Assembly (NCBI GenBank): GCA_039111635.1
Contig: JBCAQO010000003.1
Coordinates: 682,001-746,000, forward strand
Reading direction: 5' to 3'
Origin: Heterobasidion occidentale
Lineage: Eukaryota > Basidiomycota > Agaricomycetes > Russulales > Bondarzewiaceae
Length of the DNA: 64,000 bases
Shown: one piece after another, positions 11,540-23,500 of the stretch
Layout of the letters: each line of letters begins with the position of its first letter
Numbering within the stretch: the stretch's first letter is position 1
Program-made: the position numbers and the translations under genes
Notes under the pieces: generated by a model
What the model was told of the DNA's origin: nothing
What the model saw: the letters and a program-made list of their open reading frames with translations, nothing else
Database searches by the model: none

Positions 11540-12810
11540 TCACCAAGCATGAGAGGCGCTTGCAAACCAAAATAAACTATCATCTACCAGCGTCCAGTAG
11601 CGCATGGTGAGAATATATGCCACGATGCCCATGAGATACATGGCTCTGATCTCTGTTGAAAAAGAAAAGAAGTATGTTGCTTGTCCCTGGCTGAAAAAAC
11701 TGACACGTACGTTGACGCCTTTCTGGATGCCACTGGACCTCTGAGCTGTAATGTGGCACACCAATCAGGTTGCAAAACACATGAGCGGCGATGGGAGGGA
11801 AAACGGAGCCCGTGCGAAGGAACAGGAACGCGCAGTGAAACCCGAACAGGGTTGTGTAAGTGAACTGGAAGACTGGATGGAGTGCATCAATCGGGTTGTG
11901 TTCTAGAAACGGCGATATCAGAGGCACGCACGGGTGACAATAATTGCGCGTTGAAGAGCTTGACGGGTCTGTCCATAACGGCAGTATGTCTCCCATCCAT
12001 GATGAAGGTGAGCTGTGGGACGGACGTGTCAGGGGCGACGTAAACAGACAGAAATACAATGGGACGCGAACCTGCACCAAACGAGACGGGGGTGAAGAAA
12101 ATCAAGAAGTTCCGCGATACGCCCGCAAGGTGGTATATAGCGAGGATACACGATCGCCACACAAGTTCTTCAGTAACCGGTCCCTGGGCGCAGAAAACAG
12201 TTGAATGGAAGTAACCACGTCAAGCATGAATGAGCGTACGACAACGAAGTTCCTGAATCCCGTCCAGGTGAAGAACGTGCCTCGAACGTCATTGAAGGTC
12301 CAACGCTTGAAGGGAAGCTCCCCTTGAAGATATCGGACATATAAAGGCCCCATGAAGAGTGCTGGGGTGACCAGGTACGCCAGGATAGTGTCGCCATGCA
12401 ATGTCAACCCCAAACGAGGCTTGATGAAACTCCACGAAGGTGTGTCCTCCTGAGAACGAGACGTCTAGATAAGACCGCACAGACGAGAAGATGGAGAAAC
12501 GCACAGGGATATAGCTTTTCCAAATATATCTGATGACTGCATAAGCCCATCCACAGGCGACAGCTGTGCTGATTGAAGCAGAAAGTAGCCTTGCCTTAAT
12601 GACCGAGGGATCATCTCTCCAGCGTTCTTCCGGTTGCTTGACGCGCTCTCTCCCGACACCAGCGCTAGGAGAGGCGGAGAACGAAATACGGGTATGCTTC
12701 GTGAGGTATAGGGGAAACACATAACCAAATGTCACTACAACATTATAGATATGGGCCTTGAAGAGCGACAAGGGAGGCTGGCGAAGTATTGTCATGCCGT
12801 CTTGAGCCAT
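11540..12810 (-). CDS. RCE1: CAAX prenyl protease 2 (Rce1-type, CPBP family)
   Basis: This is an integral ER membrane endopeptidase that removes the -AAX tripeptide from farnesylated or geranylgeranylated proteins such as Ras, before carboxyl methylation. It starts at ATG 12,808-12,810 ([13 protein letters not shown]). Family blocks occur in order: [36 protein letters not shown], the catalytic [13 protein letters not shown] (EExxxR motif), then [13 protein letters not shown] with the metal-binding His residues, [20 protein letters not shown], and [14 protein letters not shown] with the last conserved His/Asn pair. All introns join in frame (about 12,515-12,476, 12,232-12,177, 12,072-12,014, 11,933-11,870 and 11,711-11,650), so this gene appears intact. 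Length is about 330 residues, usual for fungal Rce1. Confidence 0.86.
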
Positions 12811-13125
12811 TGTCGTCGGTTGAAGTTGGTGTAGGAAGCTGAGAGATGGGCTCGTCTCAGGATTTATAACGAAGGACAGGTGATCGAGTTTTTGACAAGA
12901 TAATTCAGTTTCAGTCGGTTGTAACTCAATGGCGGTGTGGTGGCCCATGGCAAGACATGCGATCGAGGTTAAGGTTCGCCACACAGCGGCGATCCATCGC
13001 AAGAACCTCTCTTCTGAAGTGGCTCACACTATCAGACAGTCAATAATTTATTTGCTGCATGTTCATGGACATAAATACACATGTTCGGGATAAAGCTACA
13101 CATATCAGCCAGCGATGAATTCGAG

Positions 13126-16100
13126 TCACCAATGAATGAGCAACGCAGATGTGATCAGCATACCAGCCAACCCCCCAATGGTGCCGACCACGGCCCACCG
13201 CGTGTACTCGTCAAAGTGGCGAAGGGTTTGGCCGACGTTACTGACACTCAACCCGCGAAAAGCATAGAGGGCGACACCCGTGACAAACGCGGCAATAGAC
13301 CATATGAGAAAGACAAGCGGGAGTGAAAGAAGGACGCTTCGTCTCTGTGTAACGTATCGCACAGACATGAGCACGATCGGGTCCGTGGCGTGATCTAAAG
13401 CGACTCACGGAAAGAACGATCATCCCTTCGTGGGCATGATACGTCGTATTCCGCTCGATGTCGCTCTTGTAGCGGAACAGGGCGATCACTGCCGAGATCA
13501 TGCTCGAGGCCGAGAGGATGATGGCTACGAAGCCGGCTACACGAGTGACGTCGTCCAATCCAGGGAGCGAAATGAACGTCACGGAAGCACTGAGAATGAC
13601 AGCCGCCTGCGCCCGGAAGTCAGCATGGCTTCCACGAAAAGACCAGCTGGTACGATCACTCACGATAAGACAGGCGCAAGCACCAACAATGAGCATAGGA
13701 CCAGCCTCATTCCGCAGTCCGCTCTCCGTGTCGATGGTGTGGTGTTGTGAGCGGTCCAAGAAGAGATAAGGGAGGCCCAAGCACAACAAAGAGATGATGA
13801 AGTCCGGGAACGTGCGGCGAAATGGTGTGTGGTGTGGCGTCTGTACAACACCCTTGTTACCATCCGAGGAGCGGCTAGGAATGGGGTGCCCTTGGCGCCA
13901 TGCAGCTTGAATGACTTTGAGCATGGAGAAGAAGCATGGAATCAATAGGACATACTGATGCGCAGAAGAATCTTTGCTATGATACGAGTGCGGACCATGG
14001 ACTGTGTCGGAGAGCTCGGCGGGCCTGCATGATTCGTCAGCCAAAAGCACGACGGTGACTGGGCCGTGGCGGTGACTAACCATCGAGCGAGCGAAGCAGG
14101 CCCATGAGTTCTTGACATTCATCTTGGCTGAAAGGTGGCGGTGTTGGATGTGAAGAGGGGAGAAGTCGATCTATGGAAGTTCAGAGGTGCTACGAAGCGT
14201 TTTCCATCGATCAACATTACCTGTATACGACCATGTCAAGATATCGATGGCTTCCGCAAGGGAGCTCGGAGGCAGAGGCATATGAGCCGGATGCGTTTCG
14301 ATGAACGACCAGTAGCGACTCTCCATATCGAGCCCTAAACGGCGAAGATCAGCATAGCGTCGATCGCATATCATTAGCATGGACGCGCCCATATACTCAC
14401 TGTCTTCTTCAGGGATATGAATTTCATTGGAATGCATCGGAGGCTGCTCCAGGGAGATCGCTCTCATCGCATGGTGCACCCACGCCCTGGCCGGCACGAA
14501 CTCCTGCTTCGCGGTGCCTGCGTCCCGCAGCCACAGCTCCCAGCCTTCCGGGGGTAGCGCCATATCGCCGCCCCTGCCGCCACCACCGAGGAACGCGGAG
14601 ACCACCTCGAACTTGCCGGGGTTGCGCAGGTCGACATCCGTCGTGACGTGCAGGAGGGCGTGGGAGAAGTAAACGGAGCTGTCAGGCAGGACGTGCTCTC
14701 TCCATCCGGAGGCTTCGAAGCTCTGCGATGGCACAGGCCAGATGGAGGTGTCGCTTGGGCGGAAGTAGATAGCTACAGGCTGCGCGTCTTTCACAGGCGC
14801 TGGGAACGAGGGTGTGGAAGGGCGGCGAAGGAGAGGTCGAGTTTCGCTTTAAACAAGGGGTATGAGCGAGCGAGCGCGGAAGGAGACAAGAATGACTCAC
14901 TCTGTGTCATACTCGACATGATCCATGGGCGAGTTGAGCATGCTGCGACCGGCATAGCTAGATGGGACTGTTCGCGGACTGTCGAGGAGTCAGCATAAGA
15001 AAAAGTGCACAAGGTAAGCGAACGAACATGGAATACATGTAATCCCGGTGCTGGGGGACCGGCATGACAGCCGGTGCAGGTGCAGCCTGCTCTTGAGAGG
15101 CCTCCGCGGTGGATGGTCTACCAAGTATACGTCACGTTTTTGTTGCGCCGACAAGCGCGACGAGTACTCACTGCGGCATATCGAATTTATCGTGTGCAGG
15201 AGAATGTATATCGATGAAAGACGGGCTCGAAGCGTCTGGGTCGGCAAACGGATTCTCGTATCCACTGCCAGAGAAAGCTGATCAGCCACAAGTAGCGAGC
15301 TCGAGCTACCGAATGCATACCCGGGCAAAACGCGTTCTCGCATGTGGTCCTCCGAAGTTGGCTGTGCGATCGACACATGCTTCGTATCGTCCGTCTTGTG
15401 AGTGGACGGTGCCAGCGAAGACTTGCTGGGCTTCGGTGATATGCTCCCATTGACGATCAACCCTGGCGCGACGAGACGCGCTTGAGACGAGGCTGTAGAC
15501 GTGCGTGTCCTCGGCTTCGACGCGATGCTCGCCACGGACTTCTTCCTCGCGAGGCCTTGCTCCAAGCTGGGGTGCTCGATGGGCCGGGGTGTCGCCACCG
15601 CGCTGGTGGTCTCCTCGGAGTCTGGAACGGCATCTGCGAGAGCGGGGCTGGCGTCGCCGGCTGGATGCTGCTGCGCACCCCTCACGAGCGAAGCCGTCGA
15701 TCCGGACGCCAGCCACGGGTTGTGAGTGACGGAAGGGGCGCGATTGGGTTTTGGAGCGGGCTCCGGCTTGATCTCTGGCCTGCTGTCCGGCGCGGGCCCC
15801 TGCACGTCCATCGACTGGCCCCGGGGCGCCGCGACGATCTCCGTGGCGGGCGGGCCCTCGGATTGCGCCCTGCGGAGAGAGTGAGAGTGGGAGTGGGAGT
15901 GGGAGTCCATGCTCCCCTCCGACGTCCCCGCGCGCTCGCTCTGCGCGACCTCGTGCACTTCTGTGTCTCCGGCAGACTGTGTCGCCGGGACTGAGCCCAC
16001 CACGCTCATCTGGTCGGGGGTCGCGACCACGTTGGCGGAGGCCCACGGCATGACGTCTGGCTCGCGAGCCTTTGGAGCAGGGATGTCGATCGGCTCCGAC

Positions 16101-16375
16101 GCAGTCATTGGGAGCGCGGCGAGGGGGGAGGGCCCGAGGGCCTCTGCGGCCTCGGCTGCGCCTTCGCGGGCGGGGGACTCGGGGACGGGGCTCGGGAGCT
16201 TGTGGTGGTCGTTGAGAGACGCGGTTGCCAGGGACGCGGAGTCCAGCCTGAGCGACTCGGTTGACGAGCGGGAGGGGGAGCTGGGTCTGGTGAAGGAGAG
16301 GCCCGAAGAGGTCCTTCGCATCAGCGACCCCATCCGCGAGCGCATCGACCCTTTCGACGGATGCGACGACGTCAT
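13126..16375 (-). CDS. large disordered protein with WW-like domain and C-terminal membrane domain (unknown function)
   Basis: This starts at ATG 16,373-16,375. The first exon is a Ser/Pro/Ala-rich, probably disordered region of about 350 residues with an SH repeat (SHSHSHSHS). Downstream exons can be joined in frame through MPQPSTAEASQEQ, YMYSIPRTVPSSY and VEYDTDETRPLL into a WW-like segment (EASGWREHVLPDSSVYFSHA) and a folded part (ILTWSYT). The C-terminus has several hydrophobic segments (FIISLLCLGLPYLFL, MLIVGACACLIV, LVFLIWSIAAFVTGVALYAF, AVVGTIGGLAGMLITSALL). Stop is at 13,126-13,128. I recognise an agaricomycete WW-plus-transmembrane type without a named function. An alternative is two genes, the downstream one starting at ATG 14,939-14,941. 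One early intron (about 15,320-15,280) is unusually short and uncertain. Confidence 0.6.
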
Positions 16376-17087
16376 TGTCGGCGAAGGTTAGCAATGGGAG
16401 CAGAGGTTCTGTATGCGCTGGATGGGAGGGCGAAAACGCAGGAGGGGCTCCGGACGGGAGGATGCTTGGAGAGAGATGGTCAAGAGGGGGACGTGCGACG
16501 CAGATGATCGTGGAGGGCGTATTATCAGAAGAGCTGCCTGCAGGTTTCGTCGAGGTAAACGGCGAGCATCGGTGCTTTGCATAGCTGTGACTGATGTGCT
16601 CGGACGAAGGGATGTGAGGGCGTCGTACCATGGCTATGCCGGGTTCGGACGACGCATGGTGGATCGAAATGTAAAGAAGCGCGTGGTCGGCACGAGGTGA
16701 GGCCCGAGCAAGGCAGCAAGTTTGTCTGGGCCATTCGAACCTACGGGTGCTCTAGAGGTTGGTGTCGGTGCTTAGAGGCCGGTGTCTATTTTTCAACGGA
16801 TGGGCAGGTTTGTGCAAACGCTGGTCGTCGATACAGCACTGGAGAAACCAATATGACATCATCACAGCGATCAGGCATGTTCTGGTCACAAGACGCGATT
16901 TATTCAAGCCTGTGATGTGCACGCAGAACATTCATGAAAGTGGAGAGTGAGTGTGGGGGAGCGAGGAAGGAAAGGAGGAGGCGAGATGGGTGCCACGTTG
17001 TGTTTCCTTTCTCGGATGTGCTCGACTGGCACGACCAGCGGCACACCGCACACAGCGCTCAGCCCGTAAATCCATCTCCTGAACCCG
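16376..17087. promoter_or_regulatory. divergent promoter region between the WW/membrane gene and COPB2
   Basis: The flanking genes point away from each other (minus to the left, plus to the right), so both promoters should lie in these 712 bases. I cannot identify a TATA box or defined binding sites. The position is the only evidence. Confidence 0.45.
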
Positions 17088-20000
17088 ATGTTGTTGGACG
17101 TGTCCGTGAGTCGCCAGCCCCGCTCACCCGCCCACGCGCCTGACCCCGTCCCCAGCGCAAACAATTCAACCGGTCGGACCGCGTCAAGGCGGTCGACTTC
17201 CACCCCACCGAGCCATGGCTCCTCGTCGGCCTCTACAACGGCAACGTCAACATCTACAACCACGACACGGGCGCGCTCGTCAAGACGTTCGAGATCGCGG
17301 AGGTCCCCGTGCGCTGCTGCCGCTTCATCGCGCGCAAGAACTGGTTCGTCGCGGGCTCGGACGACTTCCAGCTGCGCGTCTTCAACTACAACACGCACGA
17401 AAAGGTCGCCGCGTTCGAGGCGCACCCCGACTACATTCGGTGCCTCACGGTCCACCCGAGCGCGAGCATCGTGCTCACCGGGAGCGATGATATGACCATC
17501 AAGGCGTGGGACTGGGACAAAACTGGAAGTGTATCCAGGTGAGTCGCGCAGCGTGCGTGGATGCGTGCGCGCACCCAGACACACACACACACACGTCGGG
17601 CGGGTCCTGCGAGAGGACTGAGGCTGACGGGTGGGCTTGCAGTCGTACGAAGGCACACGCATTATATCATGAACATCGCCGTCAACCCCAAAGACGCCAA
17701 CACGTTCGCCTCCGCGTGTCTGGACCGCACGGTCAAGATCTGGTCTCTCGGCTCGTCGGTGCCCAACTTCACGATGGAGGCGCACGACAAGGGCGTCAAC
17801 TACGTCGAGTTCTACCCCGGCGCGGACAAGCCGTACCTTGTCACGACCGGCGACGACAAGACGGTCAAGGTCTGGGACTACCTCAGCAAGAGCTGCGTCC
17901 AGACGATGGAGAGCCACACCAACAACGTCTCCTTCGCCGTCTTCACCCCAACCTCCCGATCATCGTCAGCGGCAGCGAGGACGGTACGGTGAAGATCTGG
18001 AACAGCGGTACGTATCGGCTGGAGAACACGCTGAGCTACGGGCTGGAGCGCGCGTGGTGCATCGCGGTGCGGAAAGAGGCCAACGAGGTCGCCGTCGGGT
18101 TCGATGAAGGGTCCGTGGTGATCAAGGTAGCTATCCCTCTTTGGCCTCGCCGATCATTGGCTCACCAGACACACCAGCTGGGCCGTGACGAGCCGACGTT
18201 CTCGATGGACCCCGCAGGAAAGCTCATCTACATCCGAACAACGCCGTCCTCTCCTCGAACCTCCAGACGATCGCGGACGACGCCTTCACAGAAGGCGCGC
18301 GCCTCTCGCTCTCGATCAAGGAGCTCGGCTCCACCGAGATCTTCCCGACGTCCATCGCGCACTCCCCCAACGGGCGGTTCGTCACCGTCGTCGGCGACGG
18401 CGAGTACATCAACTACACCGCGCTCGCGTGGCGAAACAAGTCCTTCGGCAACGGGAGCTCGTTCGCGTGGGCGGGCGACTCGAACACGTACGCGGTGCTG
18501 GAGGGGAAGCTGAAGGTGCGGGTGTACAAGAACTTCAAGGAGCGCGGCGGCGCGGGGATGAAGGGCGTCGGCTCGTGGAGCATCGAGAGCTTGCACGGGG
18601 GCACGCTGCTCGGCGCGCGCGGCAGCGGCTTCGTCGTCTTTTGGGACTGGGAGACCGGCGAGATCGTCCGGAGGATCGACGTCGAGTCGAAAAATGTGCG
18701 TCGGGGCTGTGTGCTTTTTTGTATGCGACTGAGGGTGACGTCGTTCGTTCGTAGGTGTACTGGTCGAACACGGGGACGCTGGTGGCGATCGCCGCTGAGG
18801 ACTCGTTCTTCATCCTGCGGTTCGATCGGGACGCATACAACGCGAAGCTGGAGGAGGGGGCAGAGATCGGCGACGAAGGCGTGGAAGAGGCGTTCGAGGT
18901 CATCGGGGAGGTATCTGAGAAGTGCGTTTCCCTCTTCCGCATCTCACACTGCACGCTGACTCGACTTTTGCGCGCAGCGTCAAGACGGCCAAGTGGATCG
19001 GCGACTGCTTCATCTACACGAATGCCGCCCACCGGCTCAACTACTTCGTGGGCTCCGAGACGTACCCCATCACGCAGTTTGACCGGTATGTTGCTTTCTT
19101 TTCGTTCGCGCGTGCACACCGCCGATGCTATTTCATTAGGCCGATGTCGCTCTTGGGATACATCCCCGCGCACAATCGGGTATACGTCGCGGACAAGGAC
19201 ATGAACGTCTATGGGTACGCTTTGGCGCTGAACGTCATCGAATACCAGACGGCCGTGCTGCGGGGCGACATGGACGCTGCAGCCGAGATCCTGCCCAACG
19301 TGCCCAAAGACCAGCGGAACAAGATCGCGCGCTTCTTGGAGGGCCGAGGTCAGCCGCATCTCCCGTGCCCATCTCCGCCACTAACGCCCGCGCTCTTTGC
19401 AGATCTGAAGGAGCTCGCGCTGGAGGTGACGACGGACGCGGACCACAAGTTCGACCTGTCGCTGCAGCTGGACGACCTGGACTCGGCGCTCGCGATCGCG
19501 CGCACGGTGCCGGAGGCGGAGGCGGAGACGAAGTGGAAGGCGGTCGGCGACCGCGCGCTCGCGGTGTGGCGGTTCGACCTCGCGCGGGAGTGCTTCGAGA
19601 AGGCGGGGGACCTGAACGCGCTGATGCTGCTGCTGCTGTCGATCGGCGACGGGGCGGGGCTCGAGGCGCTGGCTGCGAAAGCGGGTGCGTGACGGCGGTT
19701 GCCTGCGGTGTGCGATGGCGGCTGACGGCGTGTGTGTTCTGGGGGTGCGGCGTTTGGCAGTGGACAAGGGGCAGAACAACCTGGCGTTCGCGTCGCTGCT
19801 GCAGCTGGGCGACGCGAAGGCGTGCGTGGACCTGCTGGTGAAGACGCACCGGGCCCCCGAGGCCGCGCTGTTTGCGCGGACGTATGCGCCGAGGTAAGGT
19901 CGCCGCTCGCGTCGCCGTCCGCGTCGCGTCGCTTTGCTGACGCCCGCGTGTTCTATCACAGCCAGGTGGGGGCGGTGGTGGACGCCTGGCGGGACGAGCT

Positions 20001-20280
20001 GAAGAGCAAGGGCCGGCCCAAGATCGCGGGGGCGATCGCGTCGCCACGTGACCAGCCTGATCTGTTCGAGGAGGGCTGGGCGGAGGCGCTGGCGGGCGAG
20101 GGCGGCGCCGTCGATGTGGAGCCGCTGATTGAGCTGAACGGCGACGCAGGTGGGTTGCGGCAGTGCGTGTGATTGCAATAAGTACTGATGCGGCGCGTGG
20201 CAGGAAAAGCAAGCTCGGAGCCTGAGGGCGGGGAAGGGGAGGGCAGTGCAGAGGCGGCGACGGCGGAGGCGGAGGCGTGA
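17088..20280 (+). CDS. coatomer subunit beta' (COPB2 / Sec27), with four apparent one-base deletions
   Basis: This is a subunit of the COPI vesicle coat that carries cargo from Golgi to ER. It starts at ATG 17,088 (MLLDVS, then an intron, then RKQFNRSDRVKAVDFHP). Two WD40 propellers follow: VGLYNGNVNIYNHDTG, DDMTIKAWDWDK, DRTVKIWSLGS, DDKTVKVWDYLSK and SEDGTVKIWNSGTY, then the LSLSIKELGSTEIFPTSI region. The helical solenoid contains SLLGYIPAHNRVYVADKD, FDLSLQLDDLDSALAIAR and NNLAFASLLQLGD. An acidic tail ends at TGA 20,278-20,280. The frame breaks at 17,519-17,522 (AAAA), about 17,654, about 17,945 and about 18,236; each is repaired by one added base. Because the gene is essential in yeast and normally single copy, these are most likely sequence errors. 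At least eight introns are present. Confidence 0.9.
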
Positions 20281-20523
20281 GGACGGACTGTATACGTTTT
20301 TTTAGTTGTCGGTAGCCAATACAATATATTTATTGACTGGCACTGGAGAAGCCGGGGAGCGAGGCCGAGCGGGAAGGGCAACCGGCGAGGGCCGCGTGGG
20401 AGCGGGGCTGCGTTTCAAGGCCAGAGCTGCTGCTGCTGCTGCTGCTTGCCCTACCGCCTTTGCCATCCATTCCACTCGCTCTGTCTCCCCAAGAGGCCGC
20501 CTCCTCTCTCTCCTTTCAAGGCC
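20281..20523 (+). promoter_or_regulatory. short intergenic region upstream of chitin synthase, with a CTG microsatellite
   Basis: Only 243 bases separate the COPB2 stop from the chitin synthase ATG on the same strand, so the chitin synthase promoter and 5' UTR must be compact or overlap the COPB2 3' end. A CTG run of about seven units lies at about 20,428-20,449, followed by pyrimidine-rich DNA just before the ATG, common at fungal promoters. Confidence 0.5.
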
Positions 20524-23500
20524 ATGGCCTCCTCATCGGCTCCCCCAGCTGTGTCCTCGGGCGACCTCGTCGACCTTGTGTCCTCGTCGGGCTCCGCAAC
20601 CGTCTACCCCACCGACGACGCCATCCTCGCCGTCCTCCAAGCTCGCTTTCGCTCCGACCTCCCATTCTCAAAAATAAATGCCTCAAACCTCGTCGCAATC
20701 AACCCCTACAAGGCCCTCGCCAGCACAAACCAGGCCAGCGCGAGTGAATACGAAGAGCGGTCCTACAAGGACACCTCTCTCGCCGTGGCTGGTTCCACCC
20801 AGGCCCTCCAGCCCCATCTCTACGACCTCGCCGCAAAGGTCTATCTGCTCATGAGGCGCCGCACCCAGCCCCAGGCCGTCCTCTTTCGGTGAGTCTCTCG
20901 TCTGTGGAGCACCGTTGGAGACGGACAGCACGCTCGTCATCCCACCCTGCCCCGATGTGTGCTCAATTTCCAATTCTTCTTCTCAGCGGGATCACTGGCG
21001 CGGGCAAATCCTTCAGCAAGGATCTCTTCGTCAACCAGGTCCTCAGGCTCTCCGCCCACTCGAAGCGCGAGTCCAGGCTCGCAGACCAGATCAAGGCCCT
21101 CACTCCCCTCCTCGACTCCTTCGGAAACGCGAAAACCCTCCTCAACCCCAACGCTTCGCGGCACGGCCGCTATTTCGAGCTCCACTTCAACGAGCGCGGC
21201 CGCCTCAGCGGCGCAAAGGTCCTCACCTACGGGCTCGACAAGACCCGCCTCAACCGCCTCACCCACGAGGAGCGCACCTACCACATCTTCTACCAGCTGC
21301 TCGCCGGCGCCACCCCGAGCGAGCGCGATGCCCTCAATTTGGAGGACCCGTCCGACTACGCACTTCTCGCCTCATCCGGCTGCTACCGCCTTCCTTCGGG
21401 CCCTTTCAGCGACGACGCGATCGCCATGGACGACCTGCGCGTGGCCATGCGCACCCTGGGCTTCAAGCCGAAGCACGTCGCCTCCATCTTCAGCCTCGTC
21501 GTCGCCATCCTCCTCCTCGGCAACCTCCAGTTCGGCGAGGGCGATGCGCGGGACGTCTCGGCATACGTGTCCACCCCGCTCGTGCTCGATCAAATCGCGC
21601 GCCTGCTGGGAGTCACGTCGGAGGATCTCGCCCAGACGCTGACCAACAAGACGAGCTACGTGCGCAAGGAGCTGTACACCGTGCTCATGGACGCGGAGCA
21701 GAGCGCGCACCAGCGCGACCAGTTCGTCCGCGACCTGTACGCCATCCTGTTCGCGTTCGTCGTCGAGACCGCGAACCACCGGGTCGCGCCCGGCGCGCAA
21801 GACCCGCCCCCGCACTCGCAGATCGTGCTCGTCGACCAGCCCGGCTTCCAGTCGCGCGGCCCGTCGCAGACCGGGTCCGTGATGTTCTCGGGCAGCGCGC
21901 CGCTCGTGCACGCGTACGGCCAGAACGGGTTCGACGAGTTCTGCATCCACTTCGCGGACGAGGCGATGCACTCGTACGTGCTGCGCAACCTGTTCGAGGA
22001 CGCGGTCGGCCTCAACGGCCAGCTGACGGGCGACGGCCTCGCGCTGCCCGCGATCACCGTGATGGACAACTCGGCGTGCATGGAGCTGCTGCGCGGCGCC
22101 CAGCTGAGCGAGCGCGCGCACAAGAAGCCCGGCGGCATGCTGGGCGTGCTCAACAAGGCGTGCTCGTCGTACAAGTCGGGGAAGAGCGGGGACAAGATGG
22201 ACGAGGACCTGGTGCAGGACCTCGTCGCCAAGTTCGGCGTGCACGCGTCGTTCGTCGTCAGCCCGAGCGTCGGCGGGGCCTCGGAGCGCAACCTGTTCGG
22301 CATCAACCACTACGCGGGGAGCTGCTCGTACGACACGTCCGGGTTCGTGCAGAAGGACTCGGATATCCTCGACTCGGCCTTCGTGACCCTCTTGCGCAAC
22401 TCGACCGACTCGTTCGTGTCGAAGCTGTTCTCGGGGCCCAGTCTCGCCGCGGAAAAGCACTCCAAGGACGAGAACACCATCGTTCAGGCGCAGGTGTCGT
22501 CGAGACCGCTGCGGCACCCCACGCCTCTGTCCGCGCAGACCGGCGACGAGCACCCACAGCTGGACCCCTCAAAGGTCTACCCGATCACCACCCAGCTCAA
22601 CTTTACCCTCTCCGAGATCGTGGCCAGCCTCGATCGCACTCGCTTGTGGACGGTGTCGTGCATCCGGCCGAACGACTCTGGCTCCCCCAACTCGTTCGAC
22701 AAGCGCCGGGTGAAAGCCCAGATCCGGTCGCTGTTGCTCCCGGACATGGTCGCGCGGCGGAGGACGGACTTTATGGTGGACTTTGAGCACCTGCAGTTCT
22801 GCGAGCGCTACGTGCCGACGATGCAGGGCACGGAGGAGGACCGGATACGGCAGTGCGCGCAGGCGAACGGGTGGAGAGAGGGCGCGGACTACGTCGTGGG
22901 GCACAGGATGGTGTGGCTCTCGTTCGGCGCGTGGAAGTCGGTCGAGGACGGTCTGCGGGCGGTCGAGAAGGAGCAGCGCAAGGCGTCCCAGGAGGGCGAC
23001 GACGGCGACAGCGTGCTGCCCGACGACAACACCGAGTATACCCATCAGGACGCACGCTTCGAGCCCCATGGCGGCTACGCGGAGAGCGCGGACAACCTGC
23101 TGCTCGCGCGCACGGGCACGGGCGGGACCCAGTACCGGGACCCGAACGGGCCCGAGTACGGCCAGGGCGGGCTGCTGACTCCCCGGCAGGAGCAGATGCC
23201 GCCCTACAGCGAGGGCGACAGCGCGTGGGGATCCGAATACGGAAAGAAGGAGTACCCCGGCGAGAACACGCCGCCGGACGGATCGTCGAAGGAGGGCGGG
23301 CTGATCGTGAAGGAGGCGCCGAACGCGGTCGAGGAGGTGCCCACGAGCGGCATCCGGCGCGCGTGGCTGTACATCGTGTGGGGCACGACGTGGTGGATCC
23401 CGACGTTCCTGCTCAGCTCGGTGGGCCGCATGAAGCGCCCGGACGTGCGGCTCGCGTGGCGTGAGAAGGTCGCGATCTTCACGCTCATCTTCCTCCTGAA

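Noticed and set aside
5539..16375. A biosynthetic or drug-resistance gene cluster around the ABC transporter
   Set aside because: Neighbours are housekeeping genes (Gemin2, Rce1) or unknown membrane proteins; no tailoring enzymes or regulators are present.
15306..16631. A 441-codon minus-strand open frame overlapping the Ser-rich exon
   Set aside because: It is another frame of the same exon; the frame starting at 16,375 joins the downstream exons, this one does not.
16904..17917. A 337-codon minus-strand open frame over the COPB2 WD40 exons
   Set aside because: Antisense shadow; the plus strand encodes clear coatomer WD40 repeats.
21372..22553. A 393-codon open frame on the minus strand inside chitin synthase (repeated at 56,510-57,691)
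   Set aside because: It is the antisense shadow of the GC-rich coding exon, with Arg/Val/His-rich composition and no family motif.
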